This document shows positions 25,775 through 34,244 of a stretch of DNA of 64,000 nt, one piece after another (within the stretch, counting starts at the first letter, position 1; each line of letters starts with the position of its first letter). A program made the translations under genes and the position numbers. The stretch comes from an uncultured Oscillospiraceae bacterium (GTDB taxonomy: Bacteria; Bacillota; Clostridia; Oscillospirales; Ruminococcaceae). The stretch spans positions 1 through 64,000 of the forward strand of contig UQGL01000007.1 of assembly GCA_900540595.1 (NCBI GenBank). Reading direction: 5' to 3'. The notes beneath the pieces are model-generated. The model saw only the letters and a list, made by a program, of their open reading frames with translations. It did not search any database and was not told the DNA's origin.

Positions 25775-26552
25775 GTGCCTTTTGGATCTGATCCGTTTTT
25801 TGCTGGGCGCGGCGCTGTTCAGCTTTATGAATGTCGTGGCCTGGCGGCTGCCTCGGGGCATGGACCCCCTGCAGGGGCGCAGCCACTGCCCGCAGTGCGG
25901 CCACACGCTGGGTGCGCCCGACCTTGTGCCGGTTTTCAGCTGGCTGTTTTTGCGCGGGCGGTGCCGCCACTGCGGCGCGCGCATCCCGGTGCGGTATTTT
26001 CTGGTCGAGGTGCTGGGCGGCGTGCTGGCGCTGGGCTGCACCCGGCGCTTCGGCACCGCGCTCAGCCTGACGCAGGGGCTGTTCGGCATGAGCTGGGCGG
26101 CGCTCACCGCGCTGGCGGTCTGCGGCATTTTGCTGAGCGTTGCGCTCATTGACGCCGAGACACAGCTTATCCCCGACCGGCTCAATCTCGCGTTGGCGGT
26201 CTGCGGCGTTGTAGGGACGCTGCTCTCCCCCGCCGGGTGGCTGCCCCACCTGATCGGGGCGTTCTGCGTCAGCGTGCCGATGCTTTTGCTCTGCCTTGCC
26301 ATTGACGGCGCGTTCGGCGGCGGCGACATCAAGCTGATGGCGGCCGCCGGGCTGTTCCTCGGCTGGCAGAACACGCTGCTGGCGATGTTTTTGGGCATTC
26401 TGGGCGGCGGCCTTTACGGCATCTGGCTGCTGGCCGCCAAAAGGGCCGACAAAAAGGACCACTTTGCCTTCGGCCCGTTTTTATGTGCGGGCATCGTAAT
26501 CGCCATGCTTTTCGGCGAGCCGATCCTGCAATGGTACTGCGCGTTTTTGTAA
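25761..26552 (+). CDS. pilD: Prepilin leader peptidase/N-methyltransferase (A24A)
   Basis: Inner-membrane aspartic protease of 263 aa with about seven membrane helices. It cleaves prepilins after the leader Gly and N-methylates the new end. The N-terminal domain keeps two zinc-binding Cys pairs (C-P-Q-C-G and C-R-H-C-G). The two catalytic aspartates are in L-I-D-A-E-T-Q-L-I-P-D and G-G-G-D-I-K-L-M. The start overlaps the preceding gene by 14 bases and has GGAGG six bases upstream. Likely substrates here are the giant pilin and the three pseudopilins encoded on the opposite strand. Confidence 0.95.
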   Translation: MLLLECLLDLIRFLLGAALFSFMNVVAWRLPRGMDPLQGRSHCPQCGHTLGAPDLVPVFSWLFLRGRCRHCGARIPVRYFLVEVLGGVLALGCTRRFGTALSLTQGLFGMSWAALTALAVCGILLSVALIDAETQLIPDRLNLALAVCGVVGTLLSPAGWLPHLIGAFCVSVPMLLLCLAIDGAFGGGDIKLMAAAGLFLGWQNTLLAMFLGILGGGLYGIWLLAAKRADKKDHFAFGPFLCAGIVIAMLFGEPILQWYCAFL

Positions 26553-26601
26553 TGGTGCAGCACCCGCCTGATCTCACTATCCGTTCGGAGGTTTCTCCCC
26601 T

Positions 26602-27813
26602 ATGCCACAATTTCGTTATACTGCGACCAACGCTCAGGGCAAGACTGTCCGCGGCATGGCTGACGCCCCCAGCGAGGAAGCACTCTACACCAAGCTGCGC
26701 GATGACGGCCTGTACATGAGCGAGGCGCTGCAGACCAAGCGCGTCCGCAGCACCTTCCGCCCGTTAAAGACCGCCGTGCTGGCGGATTTCTGCCGCAATC
26801 TGGGCACCCTGCTGACTGCCGGTGTGCCGCTGGTGCGTGCCTTCCGCATCATGGCGGATGAGCGCAGCATCGACCCGCAGCAGCGCGCCCTGTACGAGGC
26901 CGTGCTGGGCGAGCTGCGCAAGGGCATCCCGCTGTCCGATGCGATGGAGTCCTGCGCACCGGCGTTCCCGAACCTGCTGCTGGCGATGATCCGCAGCGCC
27001 GAGGGCACCGGCAGCATCGACCACGCCTGCACCCGGATGGCCACCTACTATGAGCGCGAGCATAAGATGAACCAGCAGGTCGGCAACAGCATGATGTACC
27101 CGCTCATCCTCTGCGTGCTGATCGTGGCGGTCATTGCGATTCTGATGACCTTTGTGCTACCCCAGTTCAAGCCGATGTTTGACCAGATGGAAAAGCTGCC
27201 CTTCCTGACGCAGCTTCTGTTTGATGCCAGCGACTTTGTGGGTGCCAACTGGCCGCTGCTGCTTGTGGCGCTGGCGCTGATCTTCTTCGGCTTCAAACTG
27301 CTTTTGGCCCAGCCCCGCATCCGCCGCCAGTGGGACCGCTTTATCCTGCATGCGCCGGTCGTGGGCGTGCTGAACCGCAAGATCTGCACCGCCCGCTTTG
27401 CCAGCACCCTGTCCAACCTGTACGGCAGCGGTGTGCCCATCATCACAACGCTGGGCGCTGCGCGCGACTCGATCGGCAACCGCTGGATCGAAAGTCAGTT
27501 CGGCACGGCGCTGGACAGCATCCGCGCCGGCCACAGCCTGTCGCAGTCCATCGCCGCGATCGATGGCTTTGAGGTCAAGCTGGCCTCCTCCATCGCCGTC
27601 GGCGAGGAGACCGGCAAGCTGGACAGTCTGCTGGCCACGATCAGCGAGACGCTCGACTACGAGGCCGAGATGGCCACCAAGCGCCTTGTCACCCTGCTGG
27701 AGCCTGTGATGATCGTCATCATGGGTCTGGTGGTCGGCGGCGTTGTGGCGGCTGTTATCGTGCCGATCTACCAGTCCTACGGCACCATCGGCGCATCGTC
27801 CGGCGCCATTTAA
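26602..27813 (+). CDS. pilC: Type IV pilus inner-membrane platform protein PilC/GspF
   Basis: 403 aa, the usual family length. It begins with the small N-terminal domain (F-R-Y-T-A-T-N-A-Q-G-K). Two homologous T2SSF domains follow (F-C-R-N-L-G-T-L-L-T-A-G-V-P-L and F-A-S-T-L-S-N-L-Y-G-S-G-V-P), each ending in membrane helices, with a last helix near residue 370. It couples the cytoplasmic ATPases to pilin insertion or removal. GGAGG lies ten bases before the ATG. Confidence 0.95.
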   Translation: MPQFRYTATNAQGKTVRGMADAPSEEALYTKLRDDGLYMSEALQTKRVRSTFRPLKTAVLADFCRNLGTLLTAGVPLVRAFRIMADERSIDPQQRALYEAVLGELRKGIPLSDAMESCAPAFPNLLLAMIRSAEGTGSIDHACTRMATYYEREHKMNQQVGNSMMYPLILCVLIVAVIAILMTFVLPQFKPMFDQMEKLPFLTQLLFDASDFVGANWPLLLVALALIFFGFKLLLAQPRIRRQWDRFILHAPVVGVLNRKICTARFASTLSNLYGSGVPIITTLGAARDSIGNRWIESQFGTALDSIRAGHSLSQSIAAIDGFEVKLASSIAVGEETGKLDSLLATISETLDYEAEMATKRLVTLLEPVMIVIMGLVVGGVVAAVIVPIYQSYGTIGASSGAI

Positions 27814-27835
27814 ACTATATTCCGGAGGGTTCCTC

Positions 27836-28729
27836 ATGGCATCACTTACCTCTTTATATCTGTGCAGCCGCACGGTGTACGCCGCGGTGGGCAGCCCCAC
27901 CGCCAAGGGCGCACGGATCACCGCCGCCGCCGCGGCCCAGCTGCCCGAGGGCTGCCTGATCAACGGCGTCATTACCAACGAGGCCGACCTCGCCGAGGCA
28001 CTCAAGGCCTTTTTTGCCCGCCATAAGCTGCCCACCGGCCGGGTGGCGCTGATCGTAGGCGGCAGCCAGTTCGTACACCGCGTCATCTTCCTGCCCGCCA
28101 TGAGCGAGAAAAAGCGGCTGGCCGTGCTGGCGCATGAGCTTTCGTCCGGCGGTGCCGAGACAACGGCCCCGCTTGACGACTATATGCTGCTGGCCCGCGA
28201 TGCCAAGACCCGCGCCGACACGGTGATGGCCACCCGCGTGGAGCAGAGCGTCATTGCCGGGTATGCAGCGCTGGCCAAGGCGGCCGGCTTCAAGCTGTAC
28301 AGCATCGATCTGGGTCTGGCCGCCCCCATCAAGGCAGTGCGCACGATCCCTGCCCTGCAGAGCGAGACCTTTGTGCTGCTGCATTTTGACGATGACACCG
28401 TCTCGGCCTGCCTGTTTGTGAAGGGGCAGTACACCTACTCGACCCGCAGCCGCCTGTTCAACCCGCGCGGCTCGGCAGAATCCGGCGCCGAGATCGCACA
28501 GAAGCTGTCGGGCATCCTGCAGTTCCACATTGCCGGCAAGAGCGAAAATCCGATCACGACCGTCTACTTTGCCGGTGCAGACGCCGATGACCTTGCCGTC
28601 TGCCGCCCGGGCTGCGAGGCGCTCTCGCTGCGGGTGGCGCAATTCCCGGATTCGCCTACCGTCAAGCTGCCTGAGGGCACAGCCCTTGCGCAGGTGCTCT
28701 ACGCCGCAGGCAATCTGATCGCGCGCTGA
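27836..28729 (+). CDS. pilM: PilM-like assembly protein
   Basis: 297 aa, no signal peptide. Its position between PilC and PilN/PilO-like genes, its size, and an actin-like pattern (an early Y-x-A-V-G strand, V-A-L-I-V-G-G-S-Q-F in the middle, Y-S-I-D-L-G-L-A and L-L-H-F-D-D-D-T later) support a divergent PilM/GspL-type cytoplasmic protein. GGAGGG lies seven bases before the ATG at 27,836. Nucleotide-binding motifs are weak, so binding of ATP is uncertain. Confidence 0.72.
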   Translation: MASLTSLYLCSRTVYAAVGSPTAKGARITAAAAAQLPEGCLINGVITNEADLAEALKAFFARHKLPTGRVALIVGGSQFVHRVIFLPAMSEKKRLAVLAHELSSGGAETTAPLDDYMLLARDAKTRADTVMATRVEQSVIAGYAALAKAAGFKLYSIDLGLAAPIKAVRTIPALQSETFVLLHFDDDTVSACLFVKGQYTYSTRSRLFNPRGSAESGAEIAQKLSGILQFHIAGKSENPITTVYFAGADADDLAVCRPGCEALSLRVAQFPDSPTVKLPEGTALAQVLYAAGNLIAR

Positions 28730-28769
28730 CCCGCGCACCAACTATACAAGCCAGGGGAACATACAAATT

Positions 28770-29336
28770 ATGGCTATGAAACAAAACAACTTTTATCTGC
28801 GCTGGCAAAAGGCCGCAGGCGCCGCCAAGAGTGAGCAGCGCAGCCGCAGCATCCGGACCGCTGCCCCCGGCGTTGCCGTGGTGGCCGCCGCCCTGCTGGG
28901 CTGGGGTGCCATGACGCTGTACACCGCCTCCCTGACCAGCCAGCGGCAGGACATCGTAAACTGGTGCAATGACAACAGCGCGTCGTTCCTTGCCTCGAGT
29001 CAGGACGCTGAGGCGGCCGCGCAGTTCCGCTCTCTGACGCAGTATGCCGACGGCATGACCGACCTGCTGGACGGCTACCCCGATGTGACGAGCAGCCTGC
29101 TGCACCGGGTCGAGGCAGCGGGCGGCGCTGCCATCACGATCCAGTTCACCAGCTACGACGCCGCCACGGGCGAGCTGCAGTTCAACGCCAACTCCAGTCA
29201 GGTCATCGACATCCCGACCTACATTCGCTCGCTGCAGAGCTGCGGTGTCTTTTCGACCGTGAGCTATACCGGCTACAATGCCGATGATGACGGCTATTCC
29301 ATCGACCTGCGCTGCGTTCTGGCAGCGCCGCAGTAA
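28770..29336 (+). CDS. pilN: PilN-like inner-membrane assembly protein
   Basis: 188 aa with a basic cytoplasmic tail, one membrane helix at about residues 33–55 and a periplasmic-type ferredoxin-like domain. This is the PilN/GspL-C architecture. Family-level sequence identity is low, and the call rests on topology and place between PilM- and PilO-like genes. The PilN cytoplasmic tail normally binds PilM; the usual N-terminal I-N-L-L motif is not evident. Confidence 0.68.
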   Translation: MAMKQNNFYLRWQKAAGAAKSEQRSRSIRTAAPGVAVVAAALLGWGAMTLYTASLTSQRQDIVNWCNDNSASFLASSQDAEAAAQFRSLTQYADGMTDLLDGYPDVTSSLLHRVEAAGGAAITIQFTSYDAATGELQFNANSSQVIDIPTYIRSLQSCGVFSTVSYTGYNADDDGYSIDLRCVLAAPQ

Positions 29337-29349
29337 GGGGGGTGCGGTT

Positions 29350-30093
29350 ATGGATATTGCACCGATGACCAAGCGCGACAAGATCCTTTTATATGCCGTG
29401 CTGATGCTGGCCTTTATCGTGCTGTATGTGCGGTTTTTGCTGATTCCCGGCATCGGCAGCCTGCAGCAGGCCCGCGCCGATCTGACCGAGGCGCAGGACG
29501 CCCAGATCACCATGCAGGAGACGATCCTGCAGGCGGGCGTGAACGCCGCCGACAAGAATACCGCCTGGGGAGAGCTGCAGACCGCCAACGCGCGGTACTA
29601 CAGCATCCTGACCAGCGATGAGCTGGACACGCTGGTGACCGGCCTTGAGCTGAACCACAGCATGCAGCCCGTCTCCCTGAGCATCGGCCAGCCGCTGACC
29701 CAGAGCATGACCGGCTACATTGCCGGTACACAGGCCGGGCAGAGCCCCGCCCCCGCCGGCAGCGCTGCGGCCGCCGTCACGGCGGATCAGGTGGACACCA
29801 CCGCCGCAGGCAATGCCCTGCTGCAGCAGTTCCTTGCCGCTGACCTTGTACCCTCCTATGACCAGCCCGGCTATCTCCAGACCTCCGATGTGACCTTCAG
29901 CTGCTCGGGCGAGGCAGGCAATTTTCTGAGCCTGCTTGACGATCTGGCAGACAACTATCCGTCCATCCAGCTGCAGAACTTTTCCATCACCACCCGCAGC
30001 TTTGCCGCAGCGGACGGCACCTCGTCCAGCGGCAGCATCTACAATGTGACGCTGCGCGTCATACTCTGTGACAAAGGAGGCGTACAGCCGTGA
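29350..30093 (+). CDS. pilO: PilO-like inner-membrane assembly protein
   Basis: 247 aa. Short cytoplasmic N-terminus, one membrane helix (L-L-Y-A-V-L-M-L-A-F-I-V-L-Y-V), a coiled-coil stretch (Q-Q-A-R-A-D-L-T-E-A-Q-D-A), an Ala/Pro-rich linker near residue 130 and a C-terminal alpha/beta domain. This is the PilO layout. The start at 29,350 is the first ATG after the PilN stop. The end overlaps the PilB start (GTG over TGA), indicating coupled translation. It should partner PilN. Confidence 0.7.
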   Translation: MDIAPMTKRDKILLYAVLMLAFIVLYVRFLLIPGIGSLQQARADLTEAQDAQITMQETILQAGVNAADKNTAWGELQTANARYYSILTSDELDTLVTGLELNHSMQPVSLSIGQPLTQSMTGYIAGTQAGQSPAPAGSAAAAVTADQVDTTAAGNALLQQFLAADLVPSYDQPGYLQTSDVTFSCSGEAGNFLSLLDDLADNYPSIQLQNFSITTRSFAAADGTSSSGSIYNVTLRVILCDKGGVQP

Positions 30094-31778
30094 AAAACAT
30101 CCGTCTTGGCGATGTTCTGATCGAGTTTGGCTACATCACGCCCGAGCAGCTCAACGCCGCCCTTGCCTACCAGAAGGAGCACCGCGACCTGCGTGTCGGC
30201 CAGGCACTGCAGGAGCTGGGCTATGTCAACGAGCGGCAGGTCCTGCAGGCCCTTGCCAAGCGCCTGCAGATCCGCATGATCGACATTGAGCATACCAACG
30301 TTGATGTGACGGCGGTCGAGAAGGTTCCGCAGGAGCTGGCGCAGAAATATGACATGCTGCCCATCGCGCAGAGCGGCCATACGCTGACCATCGCCGCCAA
30401 CGACCCGCTGAACTACTACGCCATCGAGGACATCCGCCAGCTGACCGCCATGGAGCCGGAGATCGTGCTGGCCGAGCTGGAGCCGCTGCGCCGCGCCATC
30501 CGCTACTATTACGCCGAGGTCAGCGCCCGCAAGGCAGCCCGCAGCGCCAACAGCAGCGACATGGCCGCCGCGCAGACCGAGGATTTCGCCATCGACATGA
30601 CCGCCGAGGGCGGCGATCTGGACGCGCCGATCATCCGCCTGCTGAACAGCCTTGTGCAGCGTGCCGTGACGACCACCGCCTCGGATATCCACATCGAGCC
30701 GTTTGAGGGCGAGACAAAGGTCCGTATGCGCATTGACGGCGTCATCATCGACTATGTGACGCTGCAGCGCGCTTTGCATCAGCCGCTCATCGCCCGCATC
30801 AAGATCATGTCCAACCTTGACATTGCCGAGCACCGCATCCCGCAGGACGGGCATTTTCGCGCCCGGCTTGAGACCGGCCCCGATGTCAACGTCCGTGTCT
30901 CGATCCTGCCGACCGTCTTTGGCGAGAAGGCCGTGCTGCGTATCCTGTCCAGCAACACCTACATTAAAAATGCCAACCACTTCGGCATGAACGATGAGAC
31001 CTACCGGCGGTTTTTGCCGCTGCTCAACCGCCCCAACGGCATCGTCTACCTGACCGGGCCGACAGGCTCCGGCAAGACGACAACGCTCTACATGGTCCTG
31101 CAGACCATCGCCGAGCGGCAGGTCAATGTCTCGACGATCGAGGACCCTGTCGAGCGCAATCTGGCCCGCATCAACCAGACGCAGGTCAACAACATTGCGG
31201 GCCTGACCTTTGAGAGCGGCCTGCGCGCCCTGCTGCGTCAGGACCCCGATGTCATCATGGTCGGCGAGACCCGCGATGCCGAGACGGCGTCCATCTCGGT
31301 CCGCGCGGCCATCACGGGCCACATGGTCTTTTCGACCCTGCACACGAATGACGCGCTCTCCTCCATCGTCCGCCTTGAGGATATGGGCGTGGAGCGGTAC
31401 ATGATCGCCAACTCGGTAGCCGGGCTGGTCGCCCAGCGCCTGATGCGCCGGGTCTGCCCCCACTGCGCCCGGCAGATGCCCGTCACCGAGGAGGAGCGCA
31501 CCTATCTCGGCCCCGACATCCCCTTTGTGCGGCGCGGCACCGGCTGCACCCAGTGCAACGGCACCGGCTACCGCGGCCGCGTGGCGATCCACGAGCTGGT
31601 CATCATCAACCGCGAGCTGCGCGAGCTGATCTCCGCCGGAGCCACGCAGGAGGAGCTGACCGATGCTGCCCGCCGCAATCAGGGCATGACCAGCCTGCGC
31701 GAGGCCGCCCTGCAGCTTGTGCGCGAGGGCGAGACCACCCCGGAAGAGCTGCTGAAGATCACCTTCTATGAGGAATAA
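30090..31778 (+). CDS. pilB: Type IV pilus assembly ATPase PilB/GspE
   Basis: Cytoplasmic extension motor, 562 aa. The N-terminal GspE-N/MshEN domain (R-L-G-D-V-L-I-E-F-G-Y-I-T) occupies roughly residues 1–150. The ATPase core has Walker A G-P-T-G-S-G-K-T-T-T with Lys329, an Asp box, Walker B (R-Q-D-P-D-V-I-M-V-G-E-T-R-D) and a His box (F-S-T-L-H-T-N-D-A). A tetracysteine zinc module follows (C-P-H-C…C-T-Q-C). The start is GTG overlapping the PilO stop, with AAGGAGG nine bases before. All catalytic motifs are intact, in contrast to the PilT downstream. Confidence 0.96.
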   Translation: MKNIRLGDVLIEFGYITPEQLNAALAYQKEHRDLRVGQALQELGYVNERQVLQALAKRLQIRMIDIEHTNVDVTAVEKVPQELAQKYDMLPIAQSGHTLTIAANDPLNYYAIEDIRQLTAMEPEIVLAELEPLRRAIRYYYAEVSARKAARSANSSDMAAAQTEDFAIDMTAEGGDLDAPIIRLLNSLVQRAVTTTASDIHIEPFEGETKVRMRIDGVIIDYVTLQRALHQPLIARIKIMSNLDIAEHRIPQDGHFRARLETGPDVNVRVSILPTVFGEKAVLRILSSNTYIKNANHFGMNDETYRRFLPLLNRPNGIVYLTGPTGSGKTTTLYMVLQTIAERQVNVSTIEDPVERNLARINQTQVNNIAGLTFESGLRALLRQDPDVIMVGETRDAETASISVRAAITGHMVFSTLHTNDALSSIVRLEDMGVERYMIANSVAGLVAQRLMRRVCPHCARQMPVTEEERTYLGPDIPFVRRGTGCTQCNGTGYRGRVAIHELVIINRELRELISAGATQEELTDAARRNQGMTSLREAALQLVREGETTPEELLKITFYEE

Positions 31779-31842
31779 GGGAAACGGGTGCTGACGGCAG
31801 CGTTCTCTCCGGCTTCTCTTTCTCGAAAGTGAGGTATGTCCC

Positions 31843-32892
31843 ATGCAAATCCATGAACTCACCGCGCTGGCGCGGCAGATGAAGGCCAGCGACATCCATC
31901 TCTCCGAGGGGCTGCCCCTGATGTTCCGGGTGGACGGGCGGCTGATGCAGCCCCCCGTGCAGATGAGCGCTGACGAGACCCGCTCCCTGATCCTTGGGCT
32001 GATGGACGAGGCGCACCGCGAGGCCATTCTTACCGAGCGGATCGATGCCGATTTTGCGCTGGTTGCACCGGACGGCACCCGCAGCCGCGTAAATGTCTTT
32101 TTCCAGCAGGGGCGGGCTGCGGCCACGCTGCGCCTGCTCAACGATGCCATCCCCACGCTGGCAGAGCTGTCGATGCCGCCCGTGCTGACAAAGCTGGCGG
32201 ACGAGCCGCGCGGTCTGATCCTTGTCACCGGCCCCACCGGCAGCGGCAATTCCACCACGCTGGCCGCGATGATCGACCATATCAATGAGACCCGCAGCGA
32301 CCACATCATCACGATCGAGGACCCCATCGAGTATGTCTATCAGGGCAAGCAGGCGCTCATCCACCAGCGCGAGGTCGGCGCGGATGCGCGCAGCTTTGCC
32401 TCGGCGCTGCGCAGCGCCCTGCGCGAGGACCCTGATGTCATTCTGGTCGGCGAGATGCGCGATTATGAGACGATCTCCGCCGCCGTCACCGCTGCCGAGA
32501 CCGGCCATCTGGTCCTCAGCACGCTGCACACGATCGGCGCAGCCCAGACCATTGACCGCATTATTGATGTCTGCCCCGCCGGTGCGCAGAACCAGATCCG
32601 CGGCCAGCTGGCCGCCGTGCTGCGCGGCGTCATCACCCAGCAACTTCTGCCGCTGGCCGGGGGCAAGGGCCGCTGCGCCGCGACCGAGATTCTGGTCGGC
32701 ACCGATGCCGTGGCAAACCTCATCCGTGAGGGCAAGTGCTACCAGATCCCAAGCATCCTGCAGTCCGGTGCCGCACTGGGCATGCACAGCCTGAACGCCG
32801 ATCTGGCGCGCCTTGTCAGCATGGGCCGCATCACCCGCGAGGCCGCCGAGCGCTGCGCCACCGACAAGAGCGATCTGCAAAATTATTTATAA
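31843..32892 (+). CDS. pilT: PilT-type twitching ATPase with altered Walker A (Lys136 to Asn)
   Basis: 349 aa, the usual PilT length, with the PilT N-terminal PAS-like domain (A-S-D-I-H-L-S-E-G) and a hexameric ATPase core. Asp box, Walker B (E-D-P-D-V-I-L-V-G-E-M-R-D) and His box (S-T-L-H-T-I-G-A-A) are present. The Walker A reads G-P-T-G-S-G-N-S-T-T: codon 136 at 32,248–32,250 is AAT (Asn) where PilT proteins have Lys. PilT normally drives pilus retraction; loss of this lysine generally abolishes ATP hydrolysis. It ends the pilus operon and has a terminator behind it. Confidence 0.92.
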   Translation: MQIHELTALARQMKASDIHLSEGLPLMFRVDGRLMQPPVQMSADETRSLILGLMDEAHREAILTERIDADFALVAPDGTRSRVNVFFQQGRAAATLRLLNDAIPTLAELSMPPVLTKLADEPRGLILVTGPTGSGNSTTLAAMIDHINETRSDHIITIEDPIEYVYQGKQALIHQREVGADARSFASALRSALREDPDVILVGEMRDYETISAAVTAAETGHLVLSTLHTIGAAQTIDRIIDVCPAGAQNQIRGQLAAVLRGVITQQLLPLAGGKGRCAATEILVGTDAVANLIREGKCYQIPSILQSGAALGMHSLNADLARLVSMGRITREAAERCATDKSDLQNYL

Positions 32893-32903
32893 GCAAAATA
32901 AAA

Positions 32904-32945
32904 AAGGGTATCTGCCGTTCATGCGACAGATACCCCTTCTTTTTT
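32904..32945 (+). terminator. Terminator of the pilus operon
   Basis: Stem AAGGGTATCTG/CAGATACCCCTT (one bulge) followed by CTTTTTT on the plus strand, 12 bases after the pilT stop. Confidence 0.85.
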
Positions 32946-32969
32946 ACCGACTCGCAGGTTCACGTTGTC

Positions 32970-33168
32970 AGCCTTCCCCCTTGGGGGAAGGTGCCCGAGG
33001 CCCCGCCCGAGGGCGGATGAGGGGCAGCCCTGCGGTGATTCCCCGTTCGCGCTCTGCTTTTCGCAAGCTCATCCCTCATCCGGCCCTGCGGGGCCACCTT
33101 CCCCCACTTGGGGGAAGGCAAAGTTGCCGCCCATTCACGGGCAAAGCCCCTCCGGCCATCGCCGCCGC
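32970..33168. repeat. Fold-back intergenic repeat (GGGGAAGG / GGATGAGGGGC family)
   Basis: Has CCTTCCCCC/GGGGGAAGG arms, a GCGGATGAGGGGCAGCC box, then the inverted CATCCGGC…GCCACCTTCCCCC and AAAGCCCCTCCGGCCATCGC segments. Same family as the elements near 40,231, 41,231, 44,650 and 56,173. Confidence 0.7.
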
Positions 33169-33173
33169 GCACC

Positions 33174-33620
33174 TCACTTTTCTGCCCCTTCCTTCCCCTG
33201 CGCCAAGATCCTTACCAGCCATGCGGGCACCGGCGCGCCCATGGCGGCGGCGTTCTCGGCAATGCTGCCCAGCTCCGTAAAAATATACCATACCAGCACC
33301 ACGGGCAGCACCACGCCGTTCGGCTGCAGCCCCAGCCCCGGCAGGTTGGCAACCGCCATGCCCAGCACGCCGTCGGTCAGGGCGCTTACCAGCACCACAA
33401 CGACCATACCGGCCTTGTGCCAGATACCGGCGCGGGCCGCCGCGCTCGACCACTGCCCCCGGCAGGCCGCCGCCGCGCTGCCGCTGGCCCAGTCCAGCGC
33501 CATGCAGGCACCCCACGCCAGCACCAGCCAGCCCAGCCAGCCGAATACCGCCGTAAAGGCCCCGCAGGCTGCCGCCACCGCTGCCTTGCTGCACTGCAGC
33601 AGGTTTCGCTTTTCCATCAT
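33174..33620 (-). CDS. Phage holin (toxin-secretion/phage-lysis type)
   Basis: 148 aa with about four hydrophobic segments, typical of the phage_holin_4 family: A-A-A-C-G-A-F-T-A-V-F-G-W-L-G near the start, A-L-D-W-A-S-G-S at the conserved D-x-x-x-G position, then two more helices. The charged C-terminus ends K-E-G-A-E-K. It forms membrane lesions that release the endolysin. Its ATG overlaps the endopeptidase stop (ATGA) with GGGAGG upstream, so the lysis pair is coupled. Last gene of the phage module. Confidence 0.85.
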   Translation of the reverse strand: MMEKRNLLQCSKAAVAAACGAFTAVFGWLGWLVLAWGACMALDWASGSAAAACRGQWSSAAARAGIWHKAGMVVVVLVSALTDGVLGMAVANLPGLGLQPNGVVLPVVLVWYIFTELGSIAENAAAMGAPVPAWLVRILAQGKEGAEK

Positions 33621-34240
33621 GTATCCTCCCATCTGCTCTTGTACAGGCCCGCCTGCACCAATCCGCGCTGCCGGCAGAGCGCAAGCACCGCATCGGCGTC
33701 CCCCTGCGTCACCGGCCCGACTGTGATAAGCTGGCGCTTTTCCGCGCCGCCGTACACGCCCGGCGCGTTGGCGCACCCGGCGTAGGCGGTCGGGTCCAGC
33801 CCTGTGCCGTTTGCTGCAGCGCGCACCTCAAAATGGCAGTGCGGGTAGGGCGGGTCAGCCAGCGCCGCATTGCCGGTATCGCCCATAACGCCCAGCGCGT
33901 CCCCGCTGGCCACCCGCTGTCCGGCCTTGACCAGCAGCCGTGCGCAGTGGGCAAAGTAGAGAAAATTCACCGCATCCGGGGTCTGCGCGCGGTCAAGCTG
34001 CACACAGACATACCAGCCCCACTCCCAGGTCCTGTTTTGGCGGTCGGTCACGATGCGCGCCCGCGTCACCCGCCCGGTGATCTGCTTTCCTTTATAATAG
34101 GGCATCCGCACGGTCGTATCGTCCAGCCCCACCAGATCCAGACCGCCGTGCCACACATGGCCGCCGCCCCGTGTGAACCCAAAGCAGGCGTAGGGGTAGG
34201 CGATCCGGGTGCGCCCTGCAAAGATACCGCTCTGCCTCAT
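33617..34240 (-). CDS. M23 peptidase endolysin of the prophage
   Basis: 207 aa. LytM/M23 zinc endopeptidase domain with the H-G-G-L-D-L motif near residue 31 and H-C-H-F-E-V near residue 137; the G-D-T-G-N-A segment between them is family-typical. A short C-terminal region of about 45 residues with V-T-Q-G-D-A-D-A-V-L-A-L-C resembles small wall-binding or SPOR-like repeats. No signal peptide is visible, so release would need the adjacent holin. It cuts peptide cross-links in peptidoglycan. Confidence 0.87.
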   Translation of the reverse strand: MRQSGIFAGRTRIAYPYACFGFTRGGGHVWHGGLDLVGLDDTTVRMPYYKGKQITGRVTRARIVTDRQNRTWEWGWYVCVQLDRAQTPDAVNFLYFAHCARLLVKAGQRVASGDALGVMGDTGNAALADPPYPHCHFEVRAAANGTGLDPTAYAGCANAPGVYGGAEKRQLITVGPVTQGDADAVLALCRQRGLVQAGLYKSRWEDT

Positions 34241-34244
34241 GCCG

